Origin: Bugulina stolonifera
Lineage: Eukaryota > Bryozoa > Gymnolaemata > Cheilostomatida > Bugulidae
NCBI GenBank assembly: GCA_935421135.1
Contig: OW285195.1
Location: forward strand, 8,896,391-8,960,390
DNA length: 64,000 nt
Reading direction: 5' to 3'
How positions within the stretch are numbered: the first letter of the stretch is position 1; each line of letters opens with the position of its first letter. The position numbers and the translations under genes are program-made. The notes under the pieces were generated by a model. That model did no database searches, was not told the DNA's origin, and worked only from the letters and a program-made list of their open reading frames with translations. This document shows positions 63,497 through 64,000 of this stretch, in pieces.

Positions 63497-64000
63497 TGAA
63501 CCTACATGTACATACATCAGGTACAACGGCATTTTACATAATTACATGTACTACTTGTAATTATTCAAAATCTATGTATTGTGGTAGTCAAGAATGCATA
63601 ATACGAGTTGAGTCCAATTCGCACTGAGCTGACTCCAACAAAAACGTGTCTGGTTTGACTTCACCTTTTTCAAATGATGAGTGGTAACAGTTTTTTAAAT
63701 CATACTAGTAGATCATCTCCACCAAGTTTGTGGCCAATGAAGATGTGGGTACACGTATGTTTTGAGTTGTTCAACTTAGGCATTATGCTATTGACAAAGT
63801 TGCTTTTTCTACAAGTCATGGTTTTAATTTTAGAACTTGAATAGTTTAAGCATAAAAAGTTTATGAAAATCCCTAGTAACATTTGCTTTTAGAACAGTAG
63901 ATTATTCTATAAAGAATTACACTTCATTTCCATGAGGCAAATATGTTCATCTTAAGTTATTACATTACATTTATGTACACCTATGTAGACAGCAAGCTAT

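Overview
This is a 64 kb window of a eukaryotic, almost certainly metazoan, genome. The evidence is GT-AG introns of 100 bp to more than 10 kb, exon modules with consistent intron phases, LTR retrotransposons, R2-type non-LTR elements, MITEs and AT-rich intergenic DNA dotted with TACATGTA palindromes. Nothing in it looks bacterial or organellar. An invertebrate such as a demosponge would fit, but the sequence alone does not settle the species. One assembly gap (Ns) lies at 6068-6267.

The main resident gene is on the plus strand and spans at least 13179-55879. By hand I could trace 29 exons. (1) Four tandem copies (A-D) of a multi-exon cassette each encode an unrecognised ~260-residue, probably helical domain plus a ~90-residue tail. 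A (13179-14732) is divergent; B (16397-18211), C (19939-21910) and D (22420-27260) are near-identical even in their introns. A 64-bp linker exon opens cassettes B-D. Each cassette starts and ends in phase 0, so it can be duplicated without breaking the frame. (2) Four linker exons follow (27568-41624), one strongly acidic, the last ending in a leucine-rich-repeat (LRR) start. (3) At least six LRR exons follow (45810-55879), all beginning and ending in phase 2; two neighbouring pairs are recent duplicates. No NACHT or other NTPase domain is visible. The 3' end was not found and may lie beyond the window. I infer a recognition or scaffold protein with a repeat-expanded N-terminus and an LRR C-terminus, but the function is unknown. 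A second gene, minus strand at the left edge, is represented only by a signal-peptide exon (32-133).

Most of the remainder is mobile DNA inserted around or inside the introns. At 6268-9156 is a Ty3/gypsy-like element next to the gap, dead and internally deleted, with a 319-bp solo LTR nested in its pol region. At 9306-11805 is an LTR carrying a hAT-like element, which itself carries a small MITE. At 29750-37235 is a complete minus-strand LTR retrotransposon with perfect CCTAG target duplications. It has gag, an in-frame UGA-CUA stop, a pol with two compensating frameshifts, and an unusual third ORF with three zinc knuckles and a coiled coil; it lies inside a TTAA-flanked MITE. At 48093-51056 is a 3-kb foldback element with 1.2-kb arms. 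At 51439-53078 is a non-autonomous LTR element with a tRNA-Leu-type primer site. From 56024 to 60931 are minus-strand R2-like (restriction-like endonuclease) LINE fragments. Two LTR families recur as solo copies (18334-19273, 24495-25230, 54424-55233, 60932-62151).

All coordinates come from reading the sequence by eye; splice sites were chosen by GT-AG, phase and agreement between paralogous copies. No transcript data or database search was available.
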